In this document: one piece after another, positions 55,059 to 64,000 of the stretch
Numbering within the stretch: position 1 is the first letter of the stretch
How the letters are laid out: each line of letters opens with the position of its first letter
Assembly (NCBI RefSeq): GCF_010868145.1
Contig: NZ_JAAGUY010000002.1
Location: forward strand, 54,201-118,200
DNA from: Nocardia cyriacigeorgica
GTDB taxonomy: Bacteria; Actinomycetota; Actinomycetes; Mycobacteriales; Mycobacteriaceae
Direction: 5' to 3'
DNA: 64,000 nucleotides
Translations under genes and position numbers: made by a program
Notes under the pieces: generated by a model
Seen by the model: only the letters and a program-made list of their open reading frames with translations
What the model was told of the DNA's origin: nothing
The model's database searches: none

Positions 55059-58000
55059 GTGACTTCCACGCCGGACGACCTACGCCGCACCACCGAGCTA
55101 TCCGCGGGCAGACCTGTTCCGCCGGTACCGCATCGTGGGCACGGCAGGTTCGCCGAGGTCCCGCATTACGCCGGACTCGTGCTCGGCGTGTTCGCGGTGG
55201 CCTGTCTGCTGTGGAGCCTGTCGCCCGCGTTGCGCTACCTGACCCACACCCCGCGCCACTACATCGACGACTACTACTTCGACGCACCCGACACCAGCCT
55301 GGTGTGGGCACTGGTGGTGGCCCTGCTGGCCGCCGCGACGGCCGGACGCAAGCGCATCGCCTGGTGGTTGCTGGTCATCTATCTGGTGACCTGGGTGCTG
55401 GACAACGCTCTGACCTTCATCCAGGACCGCGACGTCAACGCGCTCGTTGCCGGCGTGGTGCATCTGGCCGTGATCGGCGTGCTCATCGCCGCATGGCCCG
55501 AGTTCTACACGCGGGTCCGGCGCGGTGCGGGCCGGAAAGCACTGATCGCGCTGGTCGGTGGGCTTGCGCTCGGCTGTCTGCTCGGCTGGGGTCTGGTCGA
55601 GATGTTCCCTGGCACGCTACCCAGCGGAGCGCAGCGGCCGCTGTGGGCGGTGTACCGGGTGACCGGCGCGATCCTGGTGGAAAACGAGCAATTCGACGGC
55701 TCACCACACCATTTCGTGAACTTCCTGCTCGGCCTGTTCGGCGCGGTGGCGCTGCTCAGCGCGTTCCTGGTGCTGCTGCGTTCCCAGCGCGCCGATAACG
55801 CCATGACCGGACTCGACGAATCCGCGCTGCGTGGGCTGCTGGCCCGTTCGGACGTGGAGGATTCGCTCGGCTATTTCGCCACCCGACGGGACAAGGCCGT
55901 GGTGTTCGCGCCGAGCGGTAAAGCCGCGGTCACCTACCGGGTCGAGCTCGGCGTCTGCCTGGCCAGTGGTGATCCGATCGGGGTCAAGGAGGCGTGGCCG
56001 CAGGCGATCGACGCGTGGCTGCGGTTGGCGGACCGGTTCGGTTGGGCACCGGCGGTGATGGGTGCGAGCGAACTCGGAGCGACCGCCTACCGCAGGGCCG
56101 GGCTGTCGGTGGTGCGGCTCGGCGATGAGGCCGTGCTCGATACCCGGAACTTCTCCCTCGCCGGTGCGGAGATGAAACCGGTCCGCCAAGCCGCGAACCG
56201 GCTGCGCAGGCAGGGCGTCTCGGTACGCATCCGCCGTCATTCCGAGATCCCCGCCGCCGAGTTCGCCCAGGTGGTGGCCAGGGCCGAGGCGTGGCGCGAT
56301 ACCGAGAACGAACGCGGTTTCTCCATGGCGCTCGGTAGGCTCGGCGACCCGCTCGACGGCGACTGCGTGCTGGTGGAAGCGGTCGGCTCAGACGACCGGG
56401 TGTTGTCCATGCTGTCGCTGGTGCCATGGGGGCGGACCGGGGTATCGCTGGAGTTGATGCGCCGCGACCCGCTCGGTCCCAACGGCGTCATGGAGTTGAT
56501 GATCTCCCAGCTCGCGTTGACGTCCGACCAGTACGGCATCACCAAGATCTCGCTGAACTTCGCGGTGTTCCGTTCGGTATTCGAAGAGGGCGGACGCATC
56601 GGCGCCGGTCCGGTGCTTCGGGCTTGGCGCGGGGTGCTGCTGTTCTTCTCCCGGTGGTGGCAGCTCGAGGCCCTGTACCGGTCGAATGTGAAGTACCAGC
56701 CGGTGTGGGTACCGCGGTTCTTCCTGTTCGAGGAGCGCAGGCAGCTGCCGCGGGTGGCGATGGCCAGCGGGTTGGCCGAGGGATTCCTGCCGCGTTTCGG
56801 TGCCGAACCAGACGCCACCACGCACACCGGACGCCACAGCGCGGTCCCTGCCACCATGACCGGTCTGCACGCCGACGGCAGCCCACCGGAACCACCCGAG
56901 TCCGAAGAGGAACTGCTGCTGGCACGCAGGCCCGAACAGGTGCGGGTTCGGATGACCAAACTGGACCGGCTGGCCGCCAGCGGCATCGATGCCTATCCGG
57001 TGGCATATCCGCCGACTCACACCGTCGCCGCTGCGCGCCGCTCCCCGCGCGGGACCACGGTCCGCGTATGCGGCAGGCTGCTGCGCATCCGCGATTACGG
57101 CGGCGTGGTCTTCGCGGTGGTGCGCGACTGGTCCGATGACATCCAGCTGGTGCTCGACCGGGAACGCCTCGGCGCCGAGCGGTGCGCCGAGTTCGGCGAA
57201 TTCTTCGACCTCGGCGATCTGATCGAGGTCAGCGGACGGATCGGCCGCAGCCGACGCGGCGAGTTGTCGCTGCTCGTCGCGGACTGGCGGATGCTCGGCA
57301 AATGCCTGCATCCGCTGCCGGACAAGTGGAAGGGCCTGGCCGATCCGGAGTCGCGGGTCCGCCAGCGATACGTCGACATGATGATCAACCCCGAGACCCG
57401 CGAGGTGCTGACCAAACGCAGCGCGGTCGTGCGCTCGCTGCGGGACTCGCTCACCGACTGGGGTTACATCGAGGTCGAAACGCCGATCCTGCAGCAGGTA
57501 CACGGCGGCGCGAACGCGACACCGTTCCGCACCCACATCGATGCCTATGATCTCGACCTCTACTTGCGCATCGCGCCCGAGCTGTACCTCAAACGACTAT
57601 GCGTCGGCGGCGTGGAGAAGGTGTTCGAGCTGGGCCGAACCTTCCGAAACGAGGGCGTGGACTTCAGCCACAACCCGGAATTCACCATCCTCGAGGCATA
57701 CGAGGCGCACAGCGATTACGAGCGGATGATGCACCTGTGCCGTCAGCTGATCCAGAACGCCGCCCTGGCCGCCAACGGCTCCATGGTGGCCATGCGTCCC
57801 AAGGACGACGGCACCGTGGAAGCAGTGGATATCTCCGGTGAATGGCCGGTCAAGTCGGTGCACGGGGCCATCTCGCAGGCCATCGGCACCGATATCACCC
57901 CGCGCACCGATGTGCAACGGCTGCGGGAACTGTGCGACGCCAACGTCATCCCGTACCAGCACGCCTGGGACGCCGGCCAGATCGTGCTGGAAATGTATGA

Positions 58001-58382
58001 GCATCTCGTCGAGGGCCGCACCCAGGAACCCACCTTCTACATCGACTTCCCCACGTCGGTCTCACCCCTGACCCGCGGCCACCGCCGCATCGCGGGCGTC
58101 GCCGAACGCTGGGACCTGGTGGCGTGGGGCGTCGAATTGGGCACCGCCTACAGCGAACTCACCGATCCGGTCGAACAGCGGCGCAGGCTCACCGAACAGT
58201 CGATGCTCGCCGCGGGCGGCGATCCGGAGGCGATGGAACTCGACGAAGACTTCCTGCAGGCCCTCGAACACGCCATGCCGCCGACCGGCGGGCTCGGCAT
58301 GGGCGTCGATCGCATCGTCATGCTGATCACCGGGCGCAGTATCCGCGAGACCCTGCCATTCCCACTGGTGAAGCCGAGGTAG
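55059..58382 (+). CDS. lysX: bifunctional lysylphosphatidylglycerol synthase / lysyl-tRNA synthetase LysX
   Basis: The 1107-residue protein has an N-terminal membrane part with about six helices, then a cytoplasmic DUF2156/GNAT-like LPG-synthase domain (about residues 240-590), then a full class II LysRS from about residue 628. That part includes the OB fold and [20 protein letters not shown], the motif 2 region [15 protein letters not shown] and the motif 3 region [11 protein letters not shown]. It makes Lys-tRNA and transfers lysine to phosphatidylglycerol, lowering membrane charge. GTG 55059 was chosen: CACACT ends 6 nt upstream and [12 protein letters not shown] begins the likely protein. 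Slightly shorter than M. tuberculosis LysX. Confidence 0.94.
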   Translation: MTSTPDDLRRTTELSAGRPVPPVPHRGHGRFAEVPHYAGLVLGVFAVACLLWSLSPALRYLTHTPRHYIDDYYFDAPDTSLVWALVVALLAAATAGRKRIAWWLLVIYLVTWVLDNALTFIQDRDVNALVAGVVHLAVIGVLIAAWPEFYTRVRRGAGRKALIALVGGLALGCLLGWGLVEMFPGTLPSGAQRPLWAVYRVTGAILVENEQFDGSPHHFVNFLLGLFGAVALLSAFLVLLRSQRADNAMTGLDESALRGLLARSDVEDSLGYFATRRDKAVVFAPSGKAAVTYRVELGVCLASGDPIGVKEAWPQAIDAWLRLADRFGWAPAVMGASELGATAYRRAGLSVVRLGDEAVLDTRNFSLAGAEMKPVRQAANRLRRQGVSVRIRRHSEIPAAEFAQVVARAEAWRDTENERGFSMALGRLGDPLDGDCVLVEAVGSDDRVLSMLSLVPWGRTGVSLELMRRDPLGPNGVMELMISQLALTSDQYGITKISLNFAVFRSVFEEGGRIGAGPVLRAWRGVLLFFSRWWQLEALYRSNVKYQPVWVPRFFLFEERRQLPRVAMASGLAEGFLPRFGAEPDATTHTGRHSAVPATMTGLHADGSPPEPPESEEELLLARRPEQVRVRMTKLDRLAASGIDAYPVAYPPTHTVAAARRSPRGTTVRVCGRLLRIRDYGGVVFAVVRDWSDDIQLVLDRERLGAERCAEFGEFFDLGDLIEVSGRIGRSRRGELSLLVADWRMLGKCLHPLPDKWKGLADPESRVRQRYVDMMINPETREVLTKRSAVVRSLRDSLTDWGYIEVETPILQQVHGGANATPFRTHIDAYDLDLYLRIAPELYLKRLCVGGVEKVFELGRTFRNEGVDFSHNPEFTILEAYEAHSDYERMMHLCRQLIQNAALAANGSMVAMRPKDDGTVEAVDISGEWPVKSVHGAISQAIGTDITPRTDVQRLRELCDANVIPYQHAWDAGQIVLEMYEHLVEGRTQEPTFYIDFPTSVSPLTRGHRRIAGVAERWDLVAWGVELGTAYSELTDPVEQRRRLTEQSMLAAGGDPEAMELDEDFLQALEHAMPPTGGLGMGVDRIVMLITGRSIRETLPFPLVKPR

Positions 58383-58393
58383 TTTCGGCCGCG

Positions 58394-58427
58394 ACTCGAA
58401 TCCAGTAGCGGAGGCACGGATTCGAGT
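58394..58427 (+). terminator. hairpin downstream of lysX
   Basis: ACTCGAATCC (58394-58403) pairs perfectly with GGATTCGAGT (58418-58427) across a 14-nt loop, 11 bp after the lysX stop. No strong T tract follows. Confidence 0.5.
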
Positions 58428-58525
58428 GGCTCGGATCGCAGGTTTCACCAAGCATCGGTCCGGGCACTAGGGAGAAGGATCGGCGCGCCCGGAGGAGGTG
58501 GCCGACGATTTCGATTGGGGTTTAC

Positions 58526-58921
58526 GTGTACTACCTTGACCTGCTGACCAATGCCGGCACGCTCGACCATTCGACATGGGCGAGCCCGGAGGTGTGGACG
58601 TCAGCGATGGAGCAGGAGCTCGCCAAGAAGGGCGGCAAGAAGGGCAAAGGCGGCCTGTTCGGGATCATCTGTGTGGTGGTGATTCTCGTGGTCGTCGTCG
58701 CCGTCGTGATCCTCGCCAAGCGAAAGAAGGACGAACAGTCCCAGCCGCCGCAGCAGCAATTCCCGCCGCAGGGACAGTTCCCGCAGCAGGGACAGTTCCC
58801 GCAGCAGGGACAGTTCCCGCAGGGTCAGAACAACCCGTACCCACCGCAGGGCCAGTACCCACAGGGCCAGCAGAACCCGTATCCGCCGCAGGGCGGCCAG
58901 TACCCCCCGCAGAATCACTGA
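58526..58921 (+). CDS. small membrane protein with PQ-rich repeats (paralogue 1)
   Basis: The 131-residue protein starts YYLDLLTNAGTLDHSTWASP, a segment conserved in the next gene. A Lys/Gly-rich stretch, one membrane helix (IICVVVILVVVVAVVILA, about residues 47-64) and a C-terminal tail of Gln/Pro/Gly/Phe/Tyr repeats follow. Three exact 18-bp DNA repeats encode QGQFPQ units. GTG 58526 follows TTGGGG and matches the start of the paralogue. A GGAGGAGGTGGCC leader element (58490-58502) recurs before the paralogue. The family is unknown; the tail resembles disordered PQ-rich domains of envelope proteins. Confidence 0.72.
   Translation: MYYLDLLTNAGTLDHSTWASPEVWTSAMEQELAKKGGKKGKGGLFGIICVVVILVVVVAVVILAKRKKDEQSQPPQQQFPPQGQFPQQGQFPQQGQFPQGQNNPYPPQGQYPQGQQNPYPPQGGQYPPQNH
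58769..58822 (+). repeat. three tandem 18-bp repeats inside the PQ-rich gene
   Basis: The unit CAGGGACAGTTCCCGCAG occurs three times head to tail without a mismatch (58769-58786, 58787-58804, 58805-58822). It encodes QGQFPQ, and copy-number change would keep the frame. Confidence 0.9.
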
Positions 58922-59073
58922 TTGCTGCTGAATGGTTTCGGGCCCGGGTCGCGCACGCGGCCCGGGCCTTGATCGTTCTCGCGCCGCTGAGACACCCGCT
59001 GGTGCCCAGATCTGCGTTGTCACCCCAGATCCGCGAGGTCCATTCGGGCACTGAGTGATTGCGCTTGCTGTCC

Positions 59074-59093
59074 GAGCGACCGTTCGGTCACTC
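59074..59093. promoter_or_regulatory. imperfect palindrome at the promoter of paralogue 2
   Basis: GAGcGACCG-TT-CGGTCaCTC is an inverted repeat with one mismatched pair, immediately upstream of TAGGCT (59097-59102), a probable -10. It resembles TetR-family operators in form. Confidence 0.4.
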
Positions 59094-59159
59094 GACTAGG
59101 CTGAGGATTCGGTCCGCCGGGAGGAGGCGGCCCTCGACAGAGTGAATGGGGAACCGTCG

Positions 59160-59486
59160 TTGCACTACCTTGACCTGCTGACCATTGCCGGCGGGATCGA
59201 CTATTCGACATGGGTGAGCCCCGAAGTCATGACGTCGGCGCTCGATCAGGAGCTGGCGCGAAAGGTCTCGAAGAAGAGTTCAGGGTTCAATATGCCCCTG
59301 ACGCTGCTCATCGGCGGCCTCTGCTGCGTGCTGGTAGTAGCAGGCGTCATCGGCCTGATCGTCTGGATGGTGAGCCGCGCGAACAACGACGGGCCACGGC
59401 AGCCGCCGTACAACCCGAACCAGTACCCGCCACCGGGTGGCCACTATCCGCCACCCGGTGGTCAGTACCCGCCGCGGAACTACTAG
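59160..59486 (+). CDS. small membrane protein with PG/PQ-rich tail (paralogue 2)
   Basis: The 108-residue protein begins HYLDLLTIAGGIDYSTWVSP after its TTG and shares SPEV-TSA--QELA with the preceding gene, followed by a membrane helix (LTLLIGGLCCVLVVAGVIGL) and a tail of PPGG-YPP repeats. I chose TTG 59160, 7 nt after GGGGA, because it aligns with the GTG of paralogue 1; GTG 59142 is the alternative. The leader GGAGGAGGCGGCC (59120-59132) is nearly identical to that before paralogue 1. Likely a tandem duplication with diverging tails. Confidence 0.7.
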   Translation: MHYLDLLTIAGGIDYSTWVSPEVMTSALDQELARKVSKKSSGFNMPLTLLIGGLCCVLVVAGVIGLIVWMVSRANNDGPRQPPYNPNQYPPPGGHYPPPGGQYPPRNY

Positions 59487-59565
59487 CACCGGTCGTTCGA
59501 CTCGCAGGCCATCGGCGGGCCACCATCCCTCCTATTGCGCGGTCGAGACCTCGATGCGGCACAGT

Positions 59566-60183
59566 ATGGGGGTGCAGTTGATTCTCGTTCGCCACGCGCA
59601 ACCGGTTCGGATCGAGCAGGCCGAGGGGGCCGCCGACCCAGGATTGGCTGGGATCGGGGTTGAGCAGGCCGAACGGGTGCCCGCGGCGTTGAGTCATCAT
59701 CGGATCAAGCGGGTGGTGAGCAGTCCGCAACGGCGGGCACGGGAGACTGCGCTGCCCACCGCGGCAAAGCTGGGGCTCGAAGTCGAGGTGCTCGACGGGC
59801 TGGCCGAATACGACCGCGACCTGCCCGCCTATATCCCGATCGAGGACGCCAAGGTCGAGTTCCGCGCGGAATACGACCGGATCAAGGCCGGGCATCTGCC
59901 GACGGTGATCGATGAACTCGCGTTCAAGTCACGGGTGCTCGACACGATCACCGATATCGCCGTACGCGCCGACCACACCGACACCGTGGTCGCCTTCGCG
60001 CACGGCGGCGTGATCAATATCCTGCTGCAAGACGTGCTCGGTCTGGCGCGTCCGCTGACCTTCCCGATCGACTATTGCTCGATTACCCGGGTTCTGTTCT
60101 CGCGCACCGGCCGACGCACCGCCGCGACCATCAACGAGAATGGGCATGTGTGGGAACTGCTGCCGCGCAATATCTCTGCCTGA
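59566..60183 (+). CDS. histidine phosphatase family protein
   Basis: The 205-residue protein has LILVRHAQP at the N-terminus, SSPQRRARETA (Arg), the acidic LAEYDRDL and the second His in VAFAHGGVINI. It is a phosphoglycerate-mutase-like phosphatase. The start could be ATG 59554, ATG 59566 or GTG 59572, all within a few residues of the catalytic motif. The substrate is unknown and it is not closely similar to the copy at 28225. Confidence 0.86.
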   Translation: MGVQLILVRHAQPVRIEQAEGAADPGLAGIGVEQAERVPAALSHHRIKRVVSSPQRRARETALPTAAKLGLEVEVLDGLAEYDRDLPAYIPIEDAKVEFRAEYDRIKAGHLPTVIDELAFKSRVLDTITDIAVRADHTDTVVAFAHGGVINILLQDVLGLARPLTFPIDYCSITRVLFSRTGRRTAATINENGHVWELLPRNISA

Positions 60184-60295
60184 GCGATTCCCAGCAGACT
60201 GCCAGCCTGATCGCACCGGTATCCCAGCGACGGCGGCTTTCCTGGAATCCGTGCACCGCAGTTGCGGTTCATGTTCCGGGAGAAAGGGATTTCCG

Positions 60296-60631
60296 TTGCA
60301 CTCCACGACACAGTCCTCCGTTCGGCAGATCGGCCTGCGGGTAGCGGTGGCGGGTGCGCTCGCCGCGGTACCCGTCGCGGCGGTCGCTGCCACCGCGTCG
60401 GCCGAGGCACCTGCCGCAGCCAGCACCCAGGTCGTCGACGCCGCTGCCCCGGTATCGGCGACCGCCGATGATGTGAGCCGGCCCGGCCGCCACCTCGACC
60501 ACGGCCCCGGCGGTGAGCGTCGCCTGTATCCGGACGACAACCGTCCCGATCATCCGGGACCCATCGGCCCTGGTCCGCGCGTCTTCCAGCATGTGCTGCC
60601 CGGCGGCACCGGATCATTCGGCAGCAGCTGA
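60296..60631 (+). CDS. small secreted Pro/Asp-rich protein
   Basis: The 111-residue precursor begins at TTG 60296, 6 nt after GGGAGAAAGGGA. A signal peptide (RQIGLRVAVAGALAAVPVAA, cleavage near ATASA-EAPA) is followed by a short mature protein with HLDHGPGGERRLYPDDNRPD and Gly/Pro-rich ends. No domain recognised; it is probably released to the envelope or medium. Confidence 0.65.
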   Translation: MHSTTQSSVRQIGLRVAVAGALAAVPVAAVAATASAEAPAAASTQVVDAAAPVSATADDVSRPGRHLDHGPGGERRLYPDDNRPDHPGPIGPGPRVFQHVLPGGTGSFGSS

Positions 60632-60702
60632 CGGATTCGGTCGGACATGGCCCGTCGGCTGCGCGCGGCTGGACGACGCGGCAATGTCCGAATCCACAAA
60701 CG

Positions 60703-60746
60703 ACTGCGGCCACCTGCCCGGTAGATGCCGAGCAGGTGGCCGCAGT
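60703..60746. terminator. bidirectional terminator between convergent genes
   Basis: A perfect 15-bp stem (60703-60717 with 60732-60746) encloses a 14-nt loop, between the secreted-protein stop and the cutinase stop. Confidence 0.7.
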
Positions 60747-60760
60747 GCGGAGCTGTCTAT

Positions 60761-61663
60761 TCAGTCCATACGGTCGAACCAGTTGTGCATCCAGGAGATG
60801 GCGGTCTGCCCGCCACCGACCTGGTAGCTGCCGTAGCTGGTGTGGGCATGCGACTCATAGAAATCTTCCAGCTCCTTGACCCGCTGCTGGTTGGCGGAAT
60901 CGGTGAGCTGGGCTTGCAGCGTCGGGATGCCGCCATTGGCCATCAGATCGTCGATGATCGCACCGGCTTCCAGCTGGTAGCGCCACAGGTTCGCCGGATT
61001 GGCGTCGGAGCTCTGTGCCAGGAATCCGGCGAATCGGGTGACGAAATCGTCCGAGGCGGTGGCGCAGTAGAGGTCGTCGACGGCACAGATGGTCCGGACC
61101 CGGTCGTGGATCCAGCCGAAGCCACCCGCTCGGGCACCGCCGCCGCCGGCGCCACCCGCGTGCGGGCCGACCTGAATGTCGGTGGGCGAGCGACGCGGAT
61201 CCGAAATCAGGCCGACGCCGGCGATCCGGCTCGGCGGCACCACGCCGACGCCCGTGCCGATTTCGGCGGCGAGGTCACCGGCGGCGTCCGCACCCTGGCT
61301 GTAGCCGAGCAGGCCGATCTTGGTCGCGCCGCAGCGCTGCGCCATGGCACCGACCAATCCGCGTGCTTTGTCGGTGGCTTCCTTCTTGGACTGGCCGTAG
61401 ACATCGCCCTCCCACGGGAAGGCGGTGGCGGCGTAGGTGATGTAGTCGACCTTCGTCCCGGAGCCGAGCCTATTGGTCACGCCGGACAGCATGCCGGGCT
61501 GCGGTTTCTTGTCGTGGCCGGTTTCCCAAGTGCCGGGGATGGCAACCACGTACAGACTCGGGCATCCGGGCGCGGCCGAGGCCACGGTGTTACCTCCGAA
61601 TACCAACCCGGACGCGATCGCCGCGCATGTGCCGAGTGCCGCGGCAACCTTCTTGAACTGCAT
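60761..61663 (-). CDS. secreted cutinase-family serine esterase (Culp-like)
   Basis: The 300-residue precursor has a signal peptide (KKVAAALGTCAAIASGLVFG, cleavage near ASA-APG). The alpha/beta-hydrolase core has the nucleophile in LLGYSQGAD, the Asp in CAVDDLYC and the His in ESHAHTSYGSY, with two cysteine pairs typical of cutinases. A Gly/Ala-rich insertion (HAGGAGGGGARAGG) is notable. Mycobacterial Culp proteins hydrolyse lipid esters in the envelope; the physiological substrate here is unknown. Confidence 0.9.
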   Translation of the reverse strand: MQFKKVAAALGTCAAIASGLVFGGNTVASAAPGCPSLYVVAIPGTWETGHDKKPQPGMLSGVTNRLGSGTKVDYITYAATAFPWEGDVYGQSKKEATDKARGLVGAMAQRCGATKIGLLGYSQGADAAGDLAAEIGTGVGVVPPSRIAGVGLISDPRRSPTDIQVGPHAGGAGGGGARAGGFGWIHDRVRTICAVDDLYCATASDDFVTRFAGFLAQSSDANPANLWRYQLEAGAIIDDLMANGGIPTLQAQLTDSANQQRVKELEDFYESHAHTSYGSYQVGGGQTAISWMHNWFDRMD

Positions 61664-61927
61664 ACTGCTCCAGTCAACCCATGCCCTGGTGAGGGCGTTC
61701 CCGTACACGCTGTCGCTTCGATGCTGAACTCGGTGGATGTCGCACCGGTGCACACGAAGTGAACACCATCCATCCCACCGAGTGCGCACACCCGGATAAC
61801 ATCCAGGGCCCCGACGCACACACCGCGAATAACAATAGGGCCACAGCCGAACCCTCGCCAACCGAACGCGAGCGGTTGTCCGATTTTCACCGGGCACCCG
61901 CCCCCGCCCATGCCACAATCTCTCGGC

Positions 61928-63115
61928 ATGGCGCCAACGAGCGACACATCGGCAGCGAGGTCGGCACCGATCGACGCGGATCGGTCCTCTGCGTCGCGGG
62001 CGGAGTCCCCTGGAGCCGCCGGCCCCGATAACGCGCGTATCTGCCCCACCTACGGATGGTTCGGCTGGCAGGTCCGCGTTGGCTCCCCTCCCCGCGCCTC
62101 CGAACCCGCCAAGGATGTCATCGAGTTGACCCGAGCCATCTTCCAATTGATGGTCGATCAACTCGGCGTCGGGGAGCCCGCGCAGATGCCGGATGTGGCG
62201 GAGTTGCTCAGTAAGGCCGGGCTGTACGACCTGAAAAGCAAGTCGATCGCCATGTCGGCCTATAACGACAACACCGGCACGATAGCGAAGATCACGGAGC
62301 AACTGGTCGACCGGGACAAGGCCGTTTCCGCCGAGGTGGTCGAGGCGGCCAGGCAGGGCACCAAGCTCAACAAGGACATCTGGGACGAGGTGGTCGAGCT
62401 GCGCAGCGCGGTGACCGCCGTCGGAGACGGCACCCTCGCACGCGACGTCGAGAAGAAGCTGCTCGACAGGTTCGGATCGTCACTGCAACGGGTCTGGACG
62501 ATGTACGAGGCGGTCAGCGGGCACAACAAGTCGACTGGCGACAAGATCGAGCCGGTCACGCTCGAGCAGCTGAAGGCCCTGGCCCCCAAGACCGATTCGG
62601 ACAAGCTGGCGAGGTATCTACCGCATCTCAATACAGCGATGCGAGACGCCGGAATCGTCGAACCGAAACGTAAAGCCGCATTTCTCGCCCAGGTCGTGCA
62701 CGAAACCGACCGGCTTCGAACGCTTACCGAATACGGGAGCAAGGGGTATTTCGAGCGCAATTACGGATCGTCCACCGCAGTCGGCCGCGACCTTGGCAAC
62801 ACGCGGCCCGGAGACGGCGCTCGATATCGCGGACGTGGCGCACTGCAGATCACCGGACGACACAACTACGAGAAGGCGGGCAAGGCACTCGACGTCGATT
62901 TCATCCGCGATCCCGAGCTGGCCGCGAAGCCCGAGCATGCCTTCGACATCGCCACCTGGTTCTGGGAGTCGAAGCGGCTCAACGATAGGGCGGACGATGT
63001 GCGAAGTCCATCGGATTTCGACGCGATCACCAGGACGATCAACGGTGGCAGCAACGGCCTCGACGAGCGCAGGGAGTACTACGCCGAGGCCCGAAAGATC
63101 TTGGGCGCGGACTAG
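61928..63115 (+). CDS. GH19 chitinase-like lytic enzyme with N-terminal helical domain and no signal peptide
   Basis: The C-terminal 170 residues match the GH19 chitinase/endolysin domain: AQVVHETDRLRTLTEYGS (catalytic Glu), KGYFERNYG, ARYRGRGALQITGRHNYEKAG and TRTINGGSNGLDERREYY. The N-terminal part is Ala/Ser-rich and is followed by about 150 residues of predicted long helices. No Sec, Tat or lipoprotein signal is visible. CACAAT ends 8 nt before ATG 61928, but the start is uncertain; TTG 62147 or ATG 62150 is possible. GH19 lysins cut chitin or peptidoglycan. Export by a type VII system or phage-like release are possible explanations. Confidence 0.8.
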   Translation: MAPTSDTSAARSAPIDADRSSASRAESPGAAGPDNARICPTYGWFGWQVRVGSPPRASEPAKDVIELTRAIFQLMVDQLGVGEPAQMPDVAELLSKAGLYDLKSKSIAMSAYNDNTGTIAKITEQLVDRDKAVSAEVVEAARQGTKLNKDIWDEVVELRSAVTAVGDGTLARDVEKKLLDRFGSSLQRVWTMYEAVSGHNKSTGDKIEPVTLEQLKALAPKTDSDKLARYLPHLNTAMRDAGIVEPKRKAAFLAQVVHETDRLRTLTEYGSKGYFERNYGSSTAVGRDLGNTRPGDGARYRGRGALQITGRHNYEKAGKALDVDFIRDPELAAKPEHAFDIATWFWESKRLNDRADDVRSPSDFDAITRTINGGSNGLDERREYYAEARKILGAD

Positions 63116-63245
63116 GGGATCCACCGGATATGACGGGAAGGTGGCACGTGAAATCCCAACCCCGTTGTGCGCCAGTGAATTGCGCGCGATATGGTCATCG
63201 CGTGTCCAGTCCACGAGGACGGACAAAGCGGAGGGAATTCTCAGA

Positions 63246-63860
63246 ATGAAGTTCGGAAAGATCACCACTGCCGTATTCATGGCCGTCACCGCGGTGGGGA
63301 TTACCGCGGCCACCGCCAATGGTCAGCCCGCCGTGGCGACCGAGTCGACCGTGGTGACTTCGGGGGACGCGACTTCCGGTGTTGTGAGCGGAATCAACTA
63401 CAACACCACCGTTTCCCCTTCTGACAAGACCATCACCTGGTCGGTCGACAGCGGCAAGTTCGAGCTGGCGTCGGACGGTTCGGCCGTGCTGCTGAAGTCG
63501 GACACCGGCGCGACGGTGGACCAGGTGGCGCTGCGCTCCGAGGTCGCCGGGCTGCCGATCGCGGTGGACGAGGAGATCAGTGCGGACGGCCGCAGCGTGA
63601 CGCTGGCCGCCACGATGACGCCCGAGGACAGCGCGAAGCTGAAGGACGTCGCGGAGCTGAAGGACATCAGCTCCTACGACCGGCTCATGGAGCAGGTCAA
63701 CAAGAACGCGCCCGGCATCATCATCGGTGCTCTGATCGGTTGCTTCATCCCGTTCCTGTGGATCATCACCATCCCGGCGGGTGCGGTCATCGGCGGATAC
63801 GTGATGGGTGGCCAGCCGTTCCTGGACGCGCTGATCGCGTTCGCGACCGGTCAGCCCTGA
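63246..63860 (+). CDS. secreted protein with C-terminal glycine-rich hydrophobic region (Nocardia-type)
   Basis: The 204-residue precursor has a signal peptide (GKITTAVFMAVTAVGITAAT, cleavage near ATANG). A beta-rich central domain (SGINYNTTVSPSDKTITWSV, FELASDGSAVLL) is followed by a hydrophobic Gly-rich C-terminus (GIIIGALIGCFIPFLWIITI) with a membrane hairpin appearance. This architecture is common in Nocardia secreted proteins of unknown function (DUF8020-like, from memory). GGAGGGAA lies 8 nt before the ATG. Confidence 0.75.
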   Translation: MKFGKITTAVFMAVTAVGITAATANGQPAVATESTVVTSGDATSGVVSGINYNTTVSPSDKTITWSVDSGKFELASDGSAVLLKSDTGATVDQVALRSEVAGLPIAVDEEISADGRSVTLAATMTPEDSAKLKDVAELKDISSYDRLMEQVNKNAPGIIIGALIGCFIPFLWIITIPAGAVIGGYVMGGQPFLDALIAFATGQP

Positions 63861-63881
63861 TCTGACACAGCGATACCGAAA

Positions 63882-63923
63882 GGGTGCGCAGGCGTTCGTC
63901 GCCTGCGCACCCTGTGTGTTTTT
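63882..63923 (+). terminator. Rho-independent terminator
   Basis: A perfect 13-bp stem (63882-63894 with 63900-63912) has a TTCGT loop and is followed by TGTGTGTTTTT, 21 bp after the preceding stop codon. Nothing further is recognised up to the window end. Confidence 0.9.
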
Positions 63924-64000
63924 CACAGCAATTCGGGGTCACGCCAGTGCATTCGGGCAGAGAAAAAGGGCGTTGCGCCGGAAAGTTCCCGCGCCACGCC

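Noticed and set aside
58769..58822. CRISPR-like reading of the three 18-bp repeats
   Set aside because: Repeats are contiguous without spacers, lie inside a coding frame and encode QGQFPQ units; no cas genes are present.

Overview
This window is high-GC actinobacterial DNA, most likely Nocardia or a close mycolate-producing relative. The evidence is a PE-PPE-EspG cassette, a LysX-type lysyl-phosphatidylglycerol synthase fused to lysyl-tRNA synthetase, a mycobacterial-type cutinase, an IdeR-type iron box, frequent GTG/TTG starts and many leaderless promoters. From about 20.7 to 42.4 kb (serS, septum-formation protein, minimal zincin, histidine phosphatase, pheA, DUF2470 protein, LCP protein, ferritin, glpQ, DUF4328 protein, sodA, GDT1-type protein), and again at 54.2 kb (rraA), the gene order matches, from memory, the Mycobacterium tuberculosis block Rv3834c-Rv3853. 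An aldehyde dehydrogenase, PE-PPE-EspG, a second ferritin and several hypothetical genes interrupt it here. No rRNA, insertion sequence, prophage or CRISPR array is visible.

Layout. 0-3.8 kb: two tandem solute-binding lipoproteins (the first cut by the window edge) and a membrane protein. 3.9-5.5 kb: a FadR-type regulator with its own operator and a fatty-acid hydroxylase. 5.8-10.8 kb: a copper region with two nearly identical CsoR-like promoter/operators, one before a DHA2 exporter, the other before a secreted His-rich protein, a 43-residue ORF and the copper ATPase CopA. 11.0-11.1 kb: tRNA-Gly. 11.2-20.6 kb: PlsC-type acyltransferase, lipoprotein, MBL-Rieske fusion, DMT transporter, Lcp/MpaB-like oxygenase, MFS transporter and a c-di-GMP protein with a degenerate GGDEF but intact EAL. 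20.7-42.4 kb: the syntenic core, carrying PE-PPE-EspG, an IdeR-box-controlled DUF2470 gene, two ferritins (the first lacking key ferroxidase glutamates), a 20-residue amphipathic peptide ORF, a DnaA-box cluster, sodA and a yybP-ykoY riboswitch before the manganese-exporter-type gene. 42.4-44.9 kb: SDR-TetR operon with operator and a separate SDR. 45-49.4 kb: a secreted repeat protein, htpG and a TM0106-type nuclease. 49.6-53 kb: a second copper cluster (YcnI, CopC, CopD). 53-58.4 kb: SRPBCC, DUF5313, rraA, S4 protein and lysX. 58.5-64 kb: two tandem PQ-rich membrane paralogues, phosphatase, secreted proteins, cutinase and a GH19 lytic enzyme.

How the genes work together. Metal handling dominates: copper export at the membrane (CopA, DHA2 exporter) and in the envelope (His-rich protein, YcnI, CopC, CopD); iron storage (ferritins) and iron-regulated DUF2470; Fe/Mn superoxide dismutase; and Mn-riboswitch-controlled export. 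Envelope functions form the second theme (LCP ligase-type protein, LysX, PlsC, cutinase, GH19, septum protein). At least a dozen genes have a TANNNT-like -10 element only 5-8 nt before the start codon, so leaderless translation appears routine; I used this to choose several starts.
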